A stretch of 64,000 bases of DNA from Bacteroidota bacterium (GTDB lineage: Bacteria > Bacteroidota > Bacteroidia > Chitinophagales > Chitinophagaceae), in assembly GCA_013288945.1 (NCBI GenBank), contig JABDAZ010000001.1, positions 1 to 64,000 on the forward strand. Reading direction: 5' to 3'. The notes under the pieces were generated by a model, which was not told the origin of the DNA, searched no databases, and saw only the letters and a list, made by a program, of their open reading frames with translations. Below are positions 1-9,271 of the stretch, in pieces. The position numbers and the translations under genes were made by a program. The stretch's first letter is position 1. Each line of letters begins with the position of its first letter.

Positions 1-558
1 CCAGTAAAAACTTATCTGAATAAAATAAATAATCAGGTAACAAGATTAAATAAACTTATTCAGTCAATGTTGGACATATCAAAAATTGAAAGTGGCAGAC
101 TTGATTTTATTTTTGAAGAAGTGGAGATGAATCCTTTTATTAATGAAATAATTGAATCCGTAATACCAATTCATCCAATGCATAATATATCCCTGCTACA
201 CCATGGCAACTCACGCGCCGTGGTAGATAAGCTGAGGATGGAACAGGTTTTAATAAACATCATTAATAATGCGGCAAAATATTCGCAACCAAAAACGAAT
301 ATTGAAATAATTACTTCAGTTGATGACGGATATTTTGTATGCAGCGTTAGAGATCACGGCATTGGTATGAATGCAGAAAGTGCATCGCGTATTTTTGAAA
401 AATATTACAGGGATGAAGCAGTGTCGAGCAAATATTCAGGATTTGGAATGGGATTGTATATCACCGCAAAAATTATTGCAGACCACAAAGGTTCTATATG
501 GGTCGAAAGCTTACTTAATAAGGGTTCAGTGTTTACTTTTAAAATGCCAACAGTATAA
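1..558 (+). CDS. Sensor histidine kinase, C-terminal part (5' end outside window)
   Basis: The reading frame is open from base 1, so the ORF-track methionine at 67 is internal and the gene is cut by the window edge. The visible part is the end of a HisKA dimerisation helix (SMLDISKIESGRL) followed by a complete HATPase_c domain. That domain has an N box (QVLINIINNAAKYS), a G1 box (DHGIGMN), an F box (IFEKYYRD) and a G2 box (GFGMGLYI). The protein would phosphorylate a response regulator. The sensory part is not visible. The receiver-only protein at 1189 is a possible partner but is separated by a minus-strand gene. Confidence 0.9.
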   Translation, partial: PVKTYLNKINNQVTRLNKLIQSMLDISKIESGRLDFIFEEVEMNPFINEIIESVIPIHPMHNISLLHHGNSRAVVDKLRMEQVLINIINNAAKYSQPKTNIEIITSVDDGYFVCSVRDHGIGMNAESASRIFEKYYRDEAVSSKYSGFGMGLYITAKIIADHKGSIWVESLLNKGSVFTFKMPTV

Positions 559-663
559 TTTTCATGTTTGATGTGGAATGCTATTCAATATTTGTTGCCA
601 GGATATTTTTCGCCGGCACCAAAAAACACTTCAATAGATTTTATTTTGCTTGAACTGTTGAAA

Positions 664-1002
664 TTAAACATCCACGTTGCGGATGGTCTTGTTATCAGAT
701 GTATATATTTCCACCAGTAACATTAAAACATCCCCTTTTTCAATCATCTTAATATATTTTACCTTCTTAATAAATCCCGCAGTCGGCCAGCACTTTTGCT
801 TAAACTGTTGTACATTGATATGATCGTCATTATTGGGGCTGGTAAAAGTAAAGTCATCAGCAAATTGAGCGGCTACGGAATCCCAGATGTTTTTTTCAAA
901 TCCTGTATAATAAGCCATAGCCACTTTTTCTTTGGCTGTTGATTGAGCATAGGAAGTCATAACAGAACTAATAAAAAAGATAGATATTATTAAACGTATC
1001 AT
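664..1002 (-). CDS. Secreted NTF2/SnoaL-like protein
   Basis: A 112-residue protein with a signal peptide (about 1-20, ending TSYAQS). The rest resembles the NTF2/SnoaL-like fold: an N-terminal helix with YYTGF, then DDFTFTSPN and a C-terminal strand LLVEIYT. Such cone-shaped domains bind small ligands or act as small enzymes, and no catalytic residue can be assigned here. At 112 residues it is a little short for the family (about 120-150). It stands alone and convergent to the kinase fragment upstream. Confidence 0.65.
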   Translation of the reverse strand: MIRLIISIFFISSVMTSYAQSTAKEKVAMAYYTGFEKNIWDSVAAQFADDFTFTSPNNDDHINVQQFKQKCWPTAGFIKKVKYIKMIEKGDVLMLLVEIYTSDNKTIRNVDV

Positions 1003-1188
1003 AGCAATGCTAATTTAACTGTTAGTGTATCCGAAAGTTATTAATAAATTCATTGCCTTTTTTCTCCTTTGCTTATGCCAAATTCGGGAAGGATTAAACT
1101 ACTTTAAATTTAAGGAATAAATAGTTTGCAGGTTAGTGTAGATTTCTTGCGGCAATATATTTGAAGAGGTCTATCATAAATTGGCATA

Positions 1189-1557
1189 ATGAAAAAAATT
1201 CTTGTAATTGATGATGAAAAAGATATCTTATTTATGATACAGTATATTTTAAAATCACAAGGGTTTAAAGTTGAAACAGATGATGCAGGTAATGTTTTTG
1301 AAATTATAAAATACAATTCACTACCCGATTTAATTCTTCTTGATATTAATATAGGCGAAAAAAATGGCGGTGAAATTTGCGTTGAATTAAAAAAGAATAT
1401 ACGAACAAAAAATATTCCTGTTATTCTTGTATCTGCCGACAAGAGTATAATAGAAATAAAAAATAAGTGTGGAGCTGAAGATTGTCTCGCAAAGCCATTT
1501 AGTTCCGAAGATTTGTTGTCAAAAGTACATTCTAATCTAATTGCAACAGGATTTTAA
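1189..1557 (+). CDS. Single-domain response regulator (receiver only)
   Basis: A 122-residue CheY-like receiver. Acidic residues VIDDEKD form the metal pocket, the phosphoacceptor Asp is in LILLDINIG, the conserved Ser is in VILVSADK, and Lys is in LAKPFSS. There is no output domain, so it probably acts through protein contacts or in a phosphorelay with a nearby histidine kinase. The ATG at 1189 fits the start of the first beta strand (KKILVIDD). Confidence 0.9.
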   Translation: MKKILVIDDEKDILFMIQYILKSQGFKVETDDAGNVFEIIKYNSLPDLILLDINIGEKNGGEICVELKKNIRTKNIPVILVSADKSIIEIKNKCGAEDCLAKPFSSEDLLSKVHSNLIATGF

Positions 1558-1572
1558 AAATGGATTGTGGTG

Positions 1573-1655
1573 TCAGGAATTATCTATGATGCAACATTTG
1601 AGTTATCAGTCACAAATAAAGGCAAAGGAATTCCGAAAGAAGAGATTAGCAGATT
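1573..1655 (+). pseudogene. Histidine kinase HATPase fragment (remnant)
   Basis: The frame through 1588 encodes FELSVTNKGKGIPKEEISRL, recognisable as the G1-box strand and following helix of a HATPase_c domain. There is no start codon, no HisKA part and no G2 box, so this is a gene remnant directly behind the response regulator. It suggests that a hybrid or partner kinase once followed the receiver. Confidence 0.6.
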
Positions 1656-1697
1656 ATTCCACATAGAAATATTATTTTGTTGCAAAGACACTTTAAT

Positions 1698-1985
1698 TGT
1701 TGTACCTTTTAGAAATCCATTTTGATTAACTGATCAACCGGATATTCTCACCTCTTCAACTTTTAATCATGTGGAAAAAAATTAAATTTTCTGATGTTGC
1801 TTCCCTAGAAAAACACGATATTTTATGTTCAATAATTGCAGGCAATAAAATTGAATTTAGAATAGTTGAAAATACCGTAGAATATTTGCAATTATCATCG
1901 GTAAAATTTGACTTTATTAAAATTCTTCCATTAAAAAAATTAACGTCAGAAATATGGTATAAAAAATAGTTTAATCTCGTTTTAT
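1698..1985 (+). repeat. Direct repeat copy 1 (carries 66-aa ORF)
   Basis: About 285 bp closely matching 12326-12613 in the same orientation. The similarity covers about 70 bp of upstream DNA (starting TTGTTGTACCTTTTA), the whole 66-codon ORF and a few bases past the stop. It falls off on both sides. Confidence 0.8.
1769..1969 (+). CDS. Small hypothetical protein, duplicated at 12397
   Basis: A 66-residue protein (MWKKIKFSDVASLEKHDIL...) nearly identical to the product at 12397-12597. Differences between the copies are mostly conservative and both frames are intact, which argues for a real protein. I do not recognise the family. It has no signal peptide or membrane segment, is basic at both ends and has a central strand-rich part. 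The shared upstream 70 bp may hold its promoter. Confidence 0.6.
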   Translation: MWKKIKFSDVASLEKHDILCSIIAGNKIEFRIVENTVEYLQLSSVKFDFIKILPLKKLTSEIWYKK

Positions 1986-2057
1986 ATTTATATACTACAA
2001 TACACAAGTGGGCATGCATGTGTTCAAAGGAATGAATATTTCCTTTTTTCTATCACT

Positions 2058-2410
2058 TCAAATAATGATAACAAATTCACTAAACTCGTTTTCTTTCGTA
2101 TTCACTTTTATTTCACCGCCATGCGCTTTAATAATGTCATAGCTCAATGATAGACCCAACCCTGTTCCTTGTCCTGTCGGTTTAGTTGTGAAAAATGGCT
2201 GAAATATTTTATCAATAATTTTTTCGGAATTCCATTACCATTATCTCTTACACTTATTTCAACTTTATTATTACTTTTTTTGTAGTTACCGTTATTGTAG
2301 GTTCATAATTTGATATTTGCTGGGTTGCTTTGGCATTTACACCATAGAAAGCATTGTTATAAATTTAATAATACTCTTGAAATATCCTGGGCAACAATAT
2401 TAATGTTGCC
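2058..2410 (-). pseudogene. Decayed histidine kinase C-terminus (HATPase_c)
   Basis: The minus strand encodes, across several frames, pieces closely matching the C-terminus of the TPR kinase at 6439-8475: [47 protein letters not shown] and a final EFVIII before a stop at 2058. At least two frameshifts (near 2225 and 2280) and stop codons break it, and no start or upstream domains remain. It is a degraded paralog of the intact kinase 4 kb away. Confidence 0.85.
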
Positions 2411-2509
2411 AATCAATTACAATGTAATTTGATCTGCAAAAACATTTCGGTTGTTTAAAAAATTGCAGCTAACGCCAGGTTGCCGCAATTTTCTCAAACT
2501 ACAATCACA

Positions 2510-2992
2510 TTAGCGAGAGAAAATAAATAATACATCATTTTCAGTTTTTATTTTTTTCTCAAAACGCATTTCCAATTTCTCTAAAAGCTTTATGGAATTA
2601 ATATTGTCTTCTACTGTTACAGCTAAGATTTTCTGATGATTATTATTATTCATGGCATCTTCTAAAACTGCTTTTGCAGCTTCATATGCATATCCGTTTT
2701 TAAAAAATAGTGGAAGAAAGGCGAATCCAATATCGTAGTGTTCTAAATATTCTCTTTTAATTAAGGTTATGATGCTAATGCTTACACCTTTTAATGTTAC
2801 TACCCAATAGTTAATTGCAGGGTTACTCATTATTTTTCTAACATAGTTTTTTGCATCCTCAGCTGTGTTGATATTTCTGTTGCCAATATATTTTATCCAC
2901 TCGTTTGTATTTACCAGTTCTTTTATAAAAGTAGCATCATGTATAGTGAGTTTGCTTAATGAAAGTCTTTCAGTTGTATATATACTTTGCAT
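2510..2992 (-). CDS. GNAT family N-acetyltransferase (RimJ/RimL type)
   Basis: A 160-residue GNAT fold that transfers acetyl from acetyl-CoA to an amine. It starts with the RimJ-like TERLSLSKLTIHDATFI. The central strand is YDIGFAFLPLFFKNGYA, where a Q/RxxGxG-like loop is replaced by FKNGYAYEA. It ends with VEDNINSIKLLEKLEM, the typical acyl-CoA binding helix. The substrate cannot be predicted. It is monocistronic. Confidence 0.85.
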   Translation of the reverse strand: MQSIYTTERLSLSKLTIHDATFIKELVNTNEWIKYIGNRNINTAEDAKNYVRKIMSNPAINYWVVTLKGVSISIITLIKREYLEHYDIGFAFLPLFFKNGYAYEAAKAVLEDAMNNNNHQKILAVTVEDNINSIKLLEKLEMRFEKKIKTENDVLFIFSR

Positions 2993-3149
2993 ATAGGTTT
3001 ATATTTTAGCTTCCTTCGCGGTCATTAAGATATCACTTGAAGATTTTACTAAATTAAATATTTGCCAAGCAACCAAAAAAATGGTTCATGCAAGAAGGTA
3101 ATCATAAAAAAATAATTATTATATTCATTTTATAACACAGACAAACAAA

Positions 3150-3680
3150 ATGAATACTGCGATCACAATTATAACTATAATAGCAACCATTGTTATATTG
3201 CTTTTAATCTTTGCTGCCTTAATGAAGAAAGGGTATAAAACGCATAGCGAAGTTATTATCCTAGTATCACAGCAAAAAGCGTTTGACTATCTAAAACATA
3301 TAAAAAATCAAGACAACTTTAATAAGTGGCTAATGATAGACCCAAACATGAAAAAAGAATTTAATGGTATTGACGGAACTGTTGGATTCGTTTACGCGTG
3401 GAATGGGAATAAAGAAGCGGGTGAAGGAGAACAGGAAATTAAAGGAATCGTCGGAGAAAAAAATATCGAAATGGAAATTCGTTTCAAAAGACCATTTGCG
3501 GGCATTGCTTATGCTACAATGGCAACTGAATACTTATCGGACAATCAAACTAAAGTTATTTGGAATACTTCCAGTTCAATGAAGTATCCGTTGAACATCA
3601 TGCTGCCATTAATCGAGAAAATGTTGGAGAAAGACATGCGCGTAAGTTTAACAACTTTGAAAAACATCTTGGAAAAATAA
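3150..3680 (+). CDS. Membrane-anchored SRPBCC/polyketide-cyclase-like protein
   Basis: 176 residues. The N-terminal helix (about 5-25, ITIIATIVILLLIFAALM) is a membrane anchor or uncleaved signal. It is followed by an SRPBCC (START-like) domain with VSQQKAFDYLKHIKNQDNF, GFVYAWNG and a C-terminal long helix MLEKDMRVSLTTLKNILEK. The family binds hydrophobic ligands in a helix-grip pocket, and no specific ligand is inferable. It stands alone. Confidence 0.75.
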   Translation: MNTAITIITIIATIVILLLIFAALMKKGYKTHSEVIILVSQQKAFDYLKHIKNQDNFNKWLMIDPNMKKEFNGIDGTVGFVYAWNGNKEAGEGEQEIKGIVGEKNIEMEIRFKRPFAGIAYATMATEYLSDNQTKVIWNTSSSMKYPLNIMLPLIEKMLEKDMRVSLTTLKNILEK

Positions 3681-3719
3681 TTTATAATTTCAAATGAGAA
3701 ATTATCAAACTCCTTCGCT

Positions 3720-3932
3720 TTAATTTTTGTTTTTAAATAAAAATATAATAACAGTATCTATCAGTTCGAGAAAAGCAATTAATGCAGCCACAATAACTAT
3801 AGGAATAAATATAGGAGTAGTATACAAAAATCCTAAAACGTAATTAATAAGTAAGACAATTATTACAATTAAAAGTATTGCAATGGAATATGCAATAACC
3901 TTACGGGTTTTAGCAATGATGTTTTTAGTCAT
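3720..3932 (-). CDS. Small two-TM membrane protein
   Basis: About 70 residues, started at the second Met (MTKNIIAKTRK). A basic N-terminus is followed by two hydrophobic stretches, IAYSIAILLIVIIVLLINYVLGF and IFIPIVIVAALIAFLELIDTVIIFLF, and a lysine-rich tail. No family was recognised. It could be a standalone membrane protein of unknown role. Confidence 0.5.
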   Translation of the reverse strand: MTKNIIAKTRKVIAYSIAILLIVIIVLLINYVLGFLYTTPIFIPIVIVAALIAFLELIDTVIIFLFKNKN

Positions 3933-4068
3933 GGTTAGCAAACACTAAAATAGCATAATTGACAAATTTAAAATTAGGATTAATAAAAATCTGTGACACA
4001 CATCACAAACTATGCTGAATTTATTTTCTCGGATTTGTTATTTTTTTATTTTGCCAAAAAAATCCGGC

Positions 4069-4263
4069 ATGTTTTCCGAAGACATCCGCATAAAATTGAA
4101 GACGATGAACTGCCCGGCACATCAAATGCCGCCTACAGTTATCATTGATAAAGGGCAATTTCAAATAGGCACATGCTGCCATGCGTTTAGAATAAACGTT
4201 CTTGGAAATTTGAAAAATTTATTGGCAGAAGAAAAGCCTAACATTTATTATGAAGCGCTCTAG
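4069..4263 (+). CDS. Small hypothetical protein with Cys-Cys-His motif
   Basis: The ORF track begins at 4012, but the ATG at 4069 (MFSEDIRIKLKTMNCPAHQM) gives a soluble product of about 64 residues without the odd hydrophobic lead. It contains NCPAHQMPPTV and GTCCHAFRINV, so Cys/His clusters could bind metal. The composition looks like a real folded protein. The family was not recognised. Confidence 0.45.
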   Translation: MFSEDIRIKLKTMNCPAHQMPPTVIIDKGQFQIGTCCHAFRINVLGNLKNLLAEEKPNIYYEAL

Positions 4264-4536
4264 CGAAGAAGTTACAAAATTTTAAAAAAATGGCAGCTAT
4301 AGAAATAGCCGCCCGTTAAGAATTTTGTTATCAATTTATCAGAAAAAACTTAAACGGATTTTCATTCATTTAATTTTATAATGTGTATAAGTGATAAAGC
4401 AATTCACATTAAGGACACTTTTTAAAATAGAAAAATTATGAGCATTGCTGGAAAATCTTTTTTATTTGAATGTTGACAAGTTATTAATTTTCATTTTAAA
4501 ATATCTTCAGTGTATTAATGGCATTCTAATACCTTA

Positions 4537-5043
4537 CTAATTGTTTTTTAATTTGAATTTTTGAATTGTACTCCACTTTCCACCGTCTTTTTGCTCAATT
4601 AAACTTACACAATCAAATTTGATTTTTTTTGGCAAACTCATTTTTGCGACTTGCTCAAAAATATCGTCCGTACAAATTGAATTTCTTGGGTGCATTAATG
4701 TAATGTGTGGCTCTTGCTTCTTTGAACTGGTTTGCCCAATCAGGATTTGTTTGCGCAACTCTTGAAATTCTTCACTGTCAGTATTTGCTGAAAGTAAAAG
4801 TCCTTTACCGTTGTCAAACCTGATAACTTTTCCAAACTCAATAACAATTTCGGTGTGTGTTGAAAAAAGAAAATTTTCTATTACTTGTTCAAGATTTTCA
4901 ATTTCATCCTCTCTGCATAAAGTAACGTGAGATTTTATTAATTTAAATTGTAGCGGATTAAACTTTTGACGAATTTGTTCGATTGTTATTGCATCTTTTT
5001 CGCATACAAATAATGTCAGCTGTCTGCGAATGTTTACAATCAC
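4537..5043 (-). CDS. 2H phosphoesterase / 2'-5' RNA ligase-like protein
   Basis: 168 residues with the two HxT-type motifs of the 2H phosphoesterase superfamily, SHVTL (about residue 39) and PHITLMHPR (about residue 112). They are about 70 residues apart, as expected. The two His would act on 2',3'-cyclic phosphate or related substrates. The true substrate in bacteria of this group is unknown. The coding region is complete. Confidence 0.8.
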   Translation of the reverse strand: MIVNIRRQLTLFVCEKDAITIEQIRQKFNPLQFKLIKSHVTLCREDEIENLEQVIENFLFSTHTEIVIEFGKVIRFDNGKGLLLSANTDSEEFQELRKQILIGQTSSKKQEPHITLMHPRNSICTDDIFEQVAKMSLPKKIKFDCVSLIEQKDGGKWSTIQKFKLKNN

Positions 5044-5162
5044 TTTTTGTAAATTTTTAGTTCAGAGATTATTTCGAAACTCAAGTTACTAATCCTATGC
5101 GTTTGAAAGCAAATCTCGAAACCTATCTAGTTATAAGTAATTGAAATTTTCACTTTCAAAAA

Positions 5163-5311
5163 TCATTTTATGCAAACAAAAAAGGAGATAATCAATTTAA
5201 ACTTTTTGAATTTTTCGAAGAAAAAACTTCAGGATATTTAGACAAAAATATTAATGAATCAAACGAGCTGTCCGTTTGACTATTGAATTTGTTAATGATA
5301 AAAGAAGATAA
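5163..5311 (+). pseudogene. Frameshifted gene remnant
   Basis: An open stretch without a start codon encodes QFKLFEFFEEKTSGYLDKN and ends at a TGA at 5277. Shifting frame at the CTGTCC around 5268 continues sensibly as VRLTIEFVNDKRR to a TAA at 5309. I read this as the 3' end of a decayed gene of unknown family between the RNA-ligase-like gene and the globin. Confidence 0.45.
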
Positions 5312-5443
5312 ACGTTTGACAATATGTTGTAAATTGAAATTATTAATTGGCTTTAGTTGTACTCAATTTTTTTTAAATGCTTTCGATAGTCAAGCCAAAT
5401 CGTTATGCATTATTTTTAAAAAATATATTCAATAGATAAAAAG

Positions 5444-5923
5444 ATGAAAGACATTCCAACTCTATACCAATGGGCTGGAGATATGCAAACTTTTGAAATT
5501 TTGTTTACCAAATTTTATGACAAAGTTTTGAAAGACGATTTATTAAACGAAGTGTTTAAAAATATGTCGTCAGAGCACATCAAACATGTTGCACATTTTG
5601 TAGCAGAAGTTTTTGGTGGCGAAAAACTATATACAATAGAAGATGGAGGAAGCCATGCAAAAATGATTGGCCACCATATTGGCAAAATGTTGACAGAACA
5701 AAAACGCCATCGTTGGCTTCAACTCTTATTACAAACTGCTGACGAAATAGGCCTTAAGAGTGACCCTGAATTTCGTTCGGCTTTCGTCGGATATTTAGAA
5801 TGGGGATCCCGGATTGCTGTTATCAATTCTCAACTTACTACAAACTTAATGAATGACACAGAACCAATGCCTGAATGGGGTTGGGGCGAAACCGGCGGAC
5901 CTTACATACAGAAAAAATATTAA
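5444..5923 (+). CDS. Truncated hemoglobin-like globin
   Basis: 159 residues of globin fold. It shows TFEILFTKFYDKVLKDDLL (B/C helix region), HVAHFVAEVFGG, then AKMIGHHIGKMLTEQKRHRW holding the likely proximal His, and a C-terminal helix FVGYLEWGSRIAVINS. The length and the GHH region fit the group II truncated hemoglobin family. It would bind heme and O2, NO or peroxide in the cytosol. It is alone in its neighbourhood. Confidence 0.8.
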   Translation: MKDIPTLYQWAGDMQTFEILFTKFYDKVLKDDLLNEVFKNMSSEHIKHVAHFVAEVFGGEKLYTIEDGGSHAKMIGHHIGKMLTEQKRHRWLQLLLQTADEIGLKSDPEFRSAFVGYLEWGSRIAVINSQLTTNLMNDTEPMPEWGWGETGGPYIQKKY

Positions 5924-6292
5924 GAAAAGCAAATATAAAATATTCCATCCGGCGATTATGGGCAGCGCGTGTTGGCTCTGAATTTGCACAAAGCGCTTAA
6001 CGTTGTACGTATGCAAATTAAAAACTTTATTACAGAAGCTTTAGCAACTAATATTTTATTGCTTGCAAAACTGTTTGGGTAACGTGTTGTTTTGACGCAT
6101 ATGCTTTTGCCAGTAAAATCCGTGCAAAAACATTCGCGCTTGATCCGATTATTATATAAAATATTAACTTTAATTCAATTGAAAACAGTTTTAATAACTC
6201 AATAAAAAAATTATTTTATTTATGAAATAACAGTTGAGATGAAGGCTAATTAAATAACAATATTTATAAGTCAATTTTCAATTTACTTCATA
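5924..6292. other. Intergenic, no gene seen; short repeat-like debris
   Basis: No supported gene. Near 5990 there is CGCTTAACGTTGTACGT-type sequence and more GC than its surroundings. It resembles the short intergenic debris following other small genes in this region (see 9043 and 9919). Confidence 0.3.
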
Positions 6293-6433
6293 ATGAAAAA
6301 ACTCCTTGGTAACGTTTGGCTATTCGTAATTTTTAATAATTGCAGTTGAATTGTGAAGGCACAAAAGAATAATATTAATTCTTTAATGAAGGTTTTAAAC
6401 TTAGCAAAGAACCAAATACTTGCCACTAAATAA
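6293..6433 (+). pseudogene. Broken secreted-protein ORF just upstream of TPR kinase
   Basis: ATG at 6293 starts a signal-peptide-like MKKLLGNVWLFVIFNNCS, then hits TGA at 6347. The same frame continues IVKAQKNNINSLMKVLNLAK to a TAA at 6431. The layout (signal peptide, AQ, then a helical repeat start) mimics the N-terminus of the kinase that begins at 6439. This may be the remnant of a duplicated N-terminus. Confidence 0.4.
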
Positions 6434-6438
6434 ATCTC

Positions 6439-8475
6439 ATGAAATCATTAAAATTAATGCTGTTGTACTTATTGTTTGTTGTTGCTAAAGCACAATCACA
6501 ACAACAAACACTTGACAGCCTGCATACTGCTTTGCAAAATGCACCAAATGATACTATACGCATGGATGTGTTAAGCGGGCTGGGATATTATTATGACCAT
6601 TCCAATGCGGATAGTGTGGAGTTTTATCTGGGGCAAAGCTTATCAATCTCAAGAAAGCTAAACCTGAAATTATACGAGGCAGGGTCATTATCATCACTGG
6701 CTTATCATTACGCATGGAGCGATTATCCAAAGGCATTACAGCTTGTAATGCAGGCATTGGCCATTGCAGAAGATTCGACCAGTGAAAAAACTGCCTGGAA
6801 CCTGCAGCCAGGGCATACGCCACACAAAGAAAGGCTTGCCTTGCTTGGATATATCTATTTTAACTCCGCACAACTATTCGGCAATACGGGTGATATTAAA
6901 AAACAAATGCAAAGCCTGCGGAAATCAATGGAAATAGCTGAATCTTTAGGCGATTCAATATTGAACATGATAGCGACTATGAATCTTGGAACGATATACC
7001 TGGATAAAATTAAAAAATTTGATTCTACACTTTACTTTGAACAAAAGGCACTAAACTTTTTTTCTCCCATAAATGGCGACAAAAGCAGTATTGGCTGGAT
7101 ATATGGCAGTATGGGCGCCGCTTATCTTGAACAAGGGAATTTTCATCTTTCCAGAAATGCTTTTCAAAAAGGATTGCAATGGATGCAGGATCAAAATAAT
7201 CTTGCAGGTGTCGGAAGCCTTTGCCTTTCGTTAAGCAAACTGTACCGGATTAATGGAAAACATGATTCCAGTTTGCTTTATGCTTACAGAGCACTTGAAA
7301 CCTATAAAATTTTTAAAGACAGAAAGGGAATTGCCGATGCATGGTCTTCCCTTTCGCTTGCTTATGGAGAACAAAAAAAAACAGACAGTGCTTTTGTTTA
7401 TTTAAAACTTGCCACTGCATTGCGGGATTCACTGGGTAATGTAGAAAAAGAAAACCTCATTGCTTTTGAGAACAAAAGTTTTAACGAACAAATGCGCGTT
7501 AAAGATTTAGAAAATGAAAAAATTCAAATACAAACTAAAATAAGAACCTATGCCATGCTCGCGGGCATAGGTGTTTTTATGATTATTGCATCTTTATTGT
7601 ATCGAAATAACCGGCACCGCAAAAAAGCAAACCTGCTTTTGCAAAAACAAAAAGAAGAAATTGCAGATCAAAAAGAAAATATAGAGCAGGCAATGGTTGA
7701 ATTAAAATCAACACAGCAACAATTGATACAATCTGAAAAAATGGCAAGCCTTGGTGAACTTACAGCGGGCATCGCTCATGAAATTCAGAACCCATTGAAC
7801 TTCGTAAATAATTTTTCAGAAGTAAATAAAGAACTTGTTGATGAATTACAAATAGAATTGAAAGCAGGTAATACGGAAGAAGCAATTGCAATTTCAAATG
7901 ATATAAAAGATAACGAAGAAAAAATAAATCATCACGGAAAACGTGCAGATGCAATTGTAAAAGGAATGCTGCAGCATACCAGAGAAAACAGTAGGCAAAA
8001 AGAATTAACCGACATTAATAAATTAGCAGATGATTATTTAAAACTTGCATATAATGGCTTTCGTGCAAAAGACAAATTATTTAATACTGCATTAATAACA
8101 AACTATGATGAATCGGTTGGCACTAGTAATATTGTCGCCCAGGATATAGCACGAGTGTTATTGAATATTTACAACAATGCTTTTTATGCAGTAAAAGAAA
8201 AATCAAAACTCCAATTATTAAATTATGAACCTACAATAACTGTAACAACAATAAGAAGAAATGATAAAGTTGAGATAAGTATAACTGACAATGGCAATGG
8301 AATCCCGCAAAAAGTAATTAATAAAATATTCCAACCATTTTTTACAACAAAGCCAACAGGTCAGGGAACAGGTTTAGGATTATCACTGAGCTATGATATT
8401 ATTAAAGCGCATGGTGGAGAAATAAAAGTGAATACAAAAGACGGCGAGTTTACTGAATTCCAAATTATAATTTGA
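6439..8475 (+). CDS. TPR-containing sensor histidine kinase
   Basis: 678 residues. A signal peptide (1-20) precedes a periplasmic array of tetratricopeptide repeats (about 30-330), one TM helix (about 372-391, MLAGIGVFMIIASLLY) and a coiled coil (about 392-430). The H box is ELTAGIAHEIQNPLNFVNNF, with the phospho-His near 447. HATPase_c shows DIARVLLNIYNNAFYAV, DNGNGIP and [20 protein letters not shown]. It is typical of Bacteroidota kinases sensing through TPRs. No response regulator is adjacent. Two decayed copies of its kinase core lie at 1.6 and 2.1 kb. Confidence 0.93.
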   Translation: MKSLKLMLLYLLFVVAKAQSQQQTLDSLHTALQNAPNDTIRMDVLSGLGYYYDHSNADSVEFYLGQSLSISRKLNLKLYEAGSLSSLAYHYAWSDYPKALQLVMQALAIAEDSTSEKTAWNLQPGHTPHKERLALLGYIYFNSAQLFGNTGDIKKQMQSLRKSMEIAESLGDSILNMIATMNLGTIYLDKIKKFDSTLYFEQKALNFFSPINGDKSSIGWIYGSMGAAYLEQGNFHLSRNAFQKGLQWMQDQNNLAGVGSLCLSLSKLYRINGKHDSSLLYAYRALETYKIFKDRKGIADAWSSLSLAYGEQKKTDSAFVYLKLATALRDSLGNVEKENLIAFENKSFNEQMRVKDLENEKIQIQTKIRTYAMLAGIGVFMIIASLLYRNNRHRKKANLLLQKQKEEIADQKENIEQAMVELKSTQQQLIQSEKMASLGELTAGIAHEIQNPLNFVNNFSEVNKELVDELQIELKAGNTEEAIAISNDIKDNEEKINHHGKRADAIVKGMLQHTRENSRQKELTDINKLADDYLKLAYNGFRAKDKLFNTALITNYDESVGTSNIVAQDIARVLLNIYNNAFYAVKEKSKLQLLNYEPTITVTTIRRNDKVEISITDNGNGIPQKVINKIFQPFFTTKPTGQGTGLGLSLSYDIIKAHGGEIKVNTKDGEFTEFQIII

Positions 8476-8603
8476 AGCGACAATACAAAAAGGCGAAGAT
8501 TAACTTGTTTATTTTCAATATAATTTTTTATATGCTGAGATTCGAATAGCGTATATTTAAGTGTTGGCTGCAACTTCATAACAGTCATCTATTCAAACAA
8601 ACA

Positions 8604-9035
8604 ATGAACAATATTCTAAATATTAAATCGCAACTTACGCAATTTATCAATTTAGATAAGTTTAAGGAATATCAGCATTTGCAGTCAACTGTTGAAAATT
8701 CAACCGAGCAGGACAAAAAATTTATTAATGACGAAATAAATAAATGTTGTAAAGAACTTTTACAAGAGTTAAACAAAACGCCAACTGACGATAATCTTAA
8801 GAAGATAGTCCGCGATTCTATTGAGAAAATAGAAGTTGCAATGCTAGACACTGAAGATAGAGAGTTTTGTTATGAGCTGTATTTCAAAATTGGTGAGATA
8901 CTTGGAATTGATATAGAAGACAAGACAGTTACCTTTGAACAAAAACTTCAGCAAGACCTTCTAAGACTGGCGAAACAGGCTGGCATCAACTTTAATGATT
9001 TTCTCCCACCGAATTCGTCGCTAAAGAAATCATAA
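8604..9035 (+). CDS. Hypothetical protein, DUF4844-like
   Basis: 143 residues, soluble and helical, without signal. The stretch PTDDNLKKIVRDSIEKIE followed by MLDTEDREFCYELYFKIGEI resembles the DUF4844 family, whose function is unknown. The assignment rests on remembered pattern only. It is followed by a short repeat shared with the end of the next gene. Confidence 0.55.
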   Translation: MNNILNIKSQLTQFINLDKFKEYQHLQSTVENSTEQDKKFINDEINKCCKELLQELNKTPTDDNLKKIVRDSIEKIEVAMLDTEDREFCYELYFKIGEILGIDIEDKTVTFEQKLQQDLLRLAKQAGINFNDFLPPNSSLKKS

Positions 9036-9042
9036 TACAGCA

Positions 9043-9078
9043 GCCAACATCAGATTTGCCGCAATGCTGGCAGACGGA
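9043..9078 (+). repeat. Short dispersed repeat copy 1
   Basis: A 36-bp stretch just after a stop codon (GCCAACAT..TTTGCCGC..ATGCTGGCAGACG) matches 9919-9954 at most positions in the same orientation. Both copies sit immediately 3' of a small gene. Confidence 0.6.
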
Positions 9079-9271
9079 AAAACAATCAGCAGCGAATCTT
9101 TAATCAGCTTCCGTTCCGGCGGACATTATTCTATTGAACATTTGTATTAACTTCAGTATAAAATCATTGACCGGTTTTTGATCTCGGCTAACGGATATGA
9201 AAATTCAGTACTGTGGCAAGCCTTGGTCGTTGGCAGTAATGTTACAGGACCCAGTAAATCAACTAAATTTT

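Noticed and set aside
1110-1442. Minus-strand 110-aa ORF over the response regulator
   Set aside because: It overlaps a canonical receiver gene on the opposite strand and has no recognisable features.
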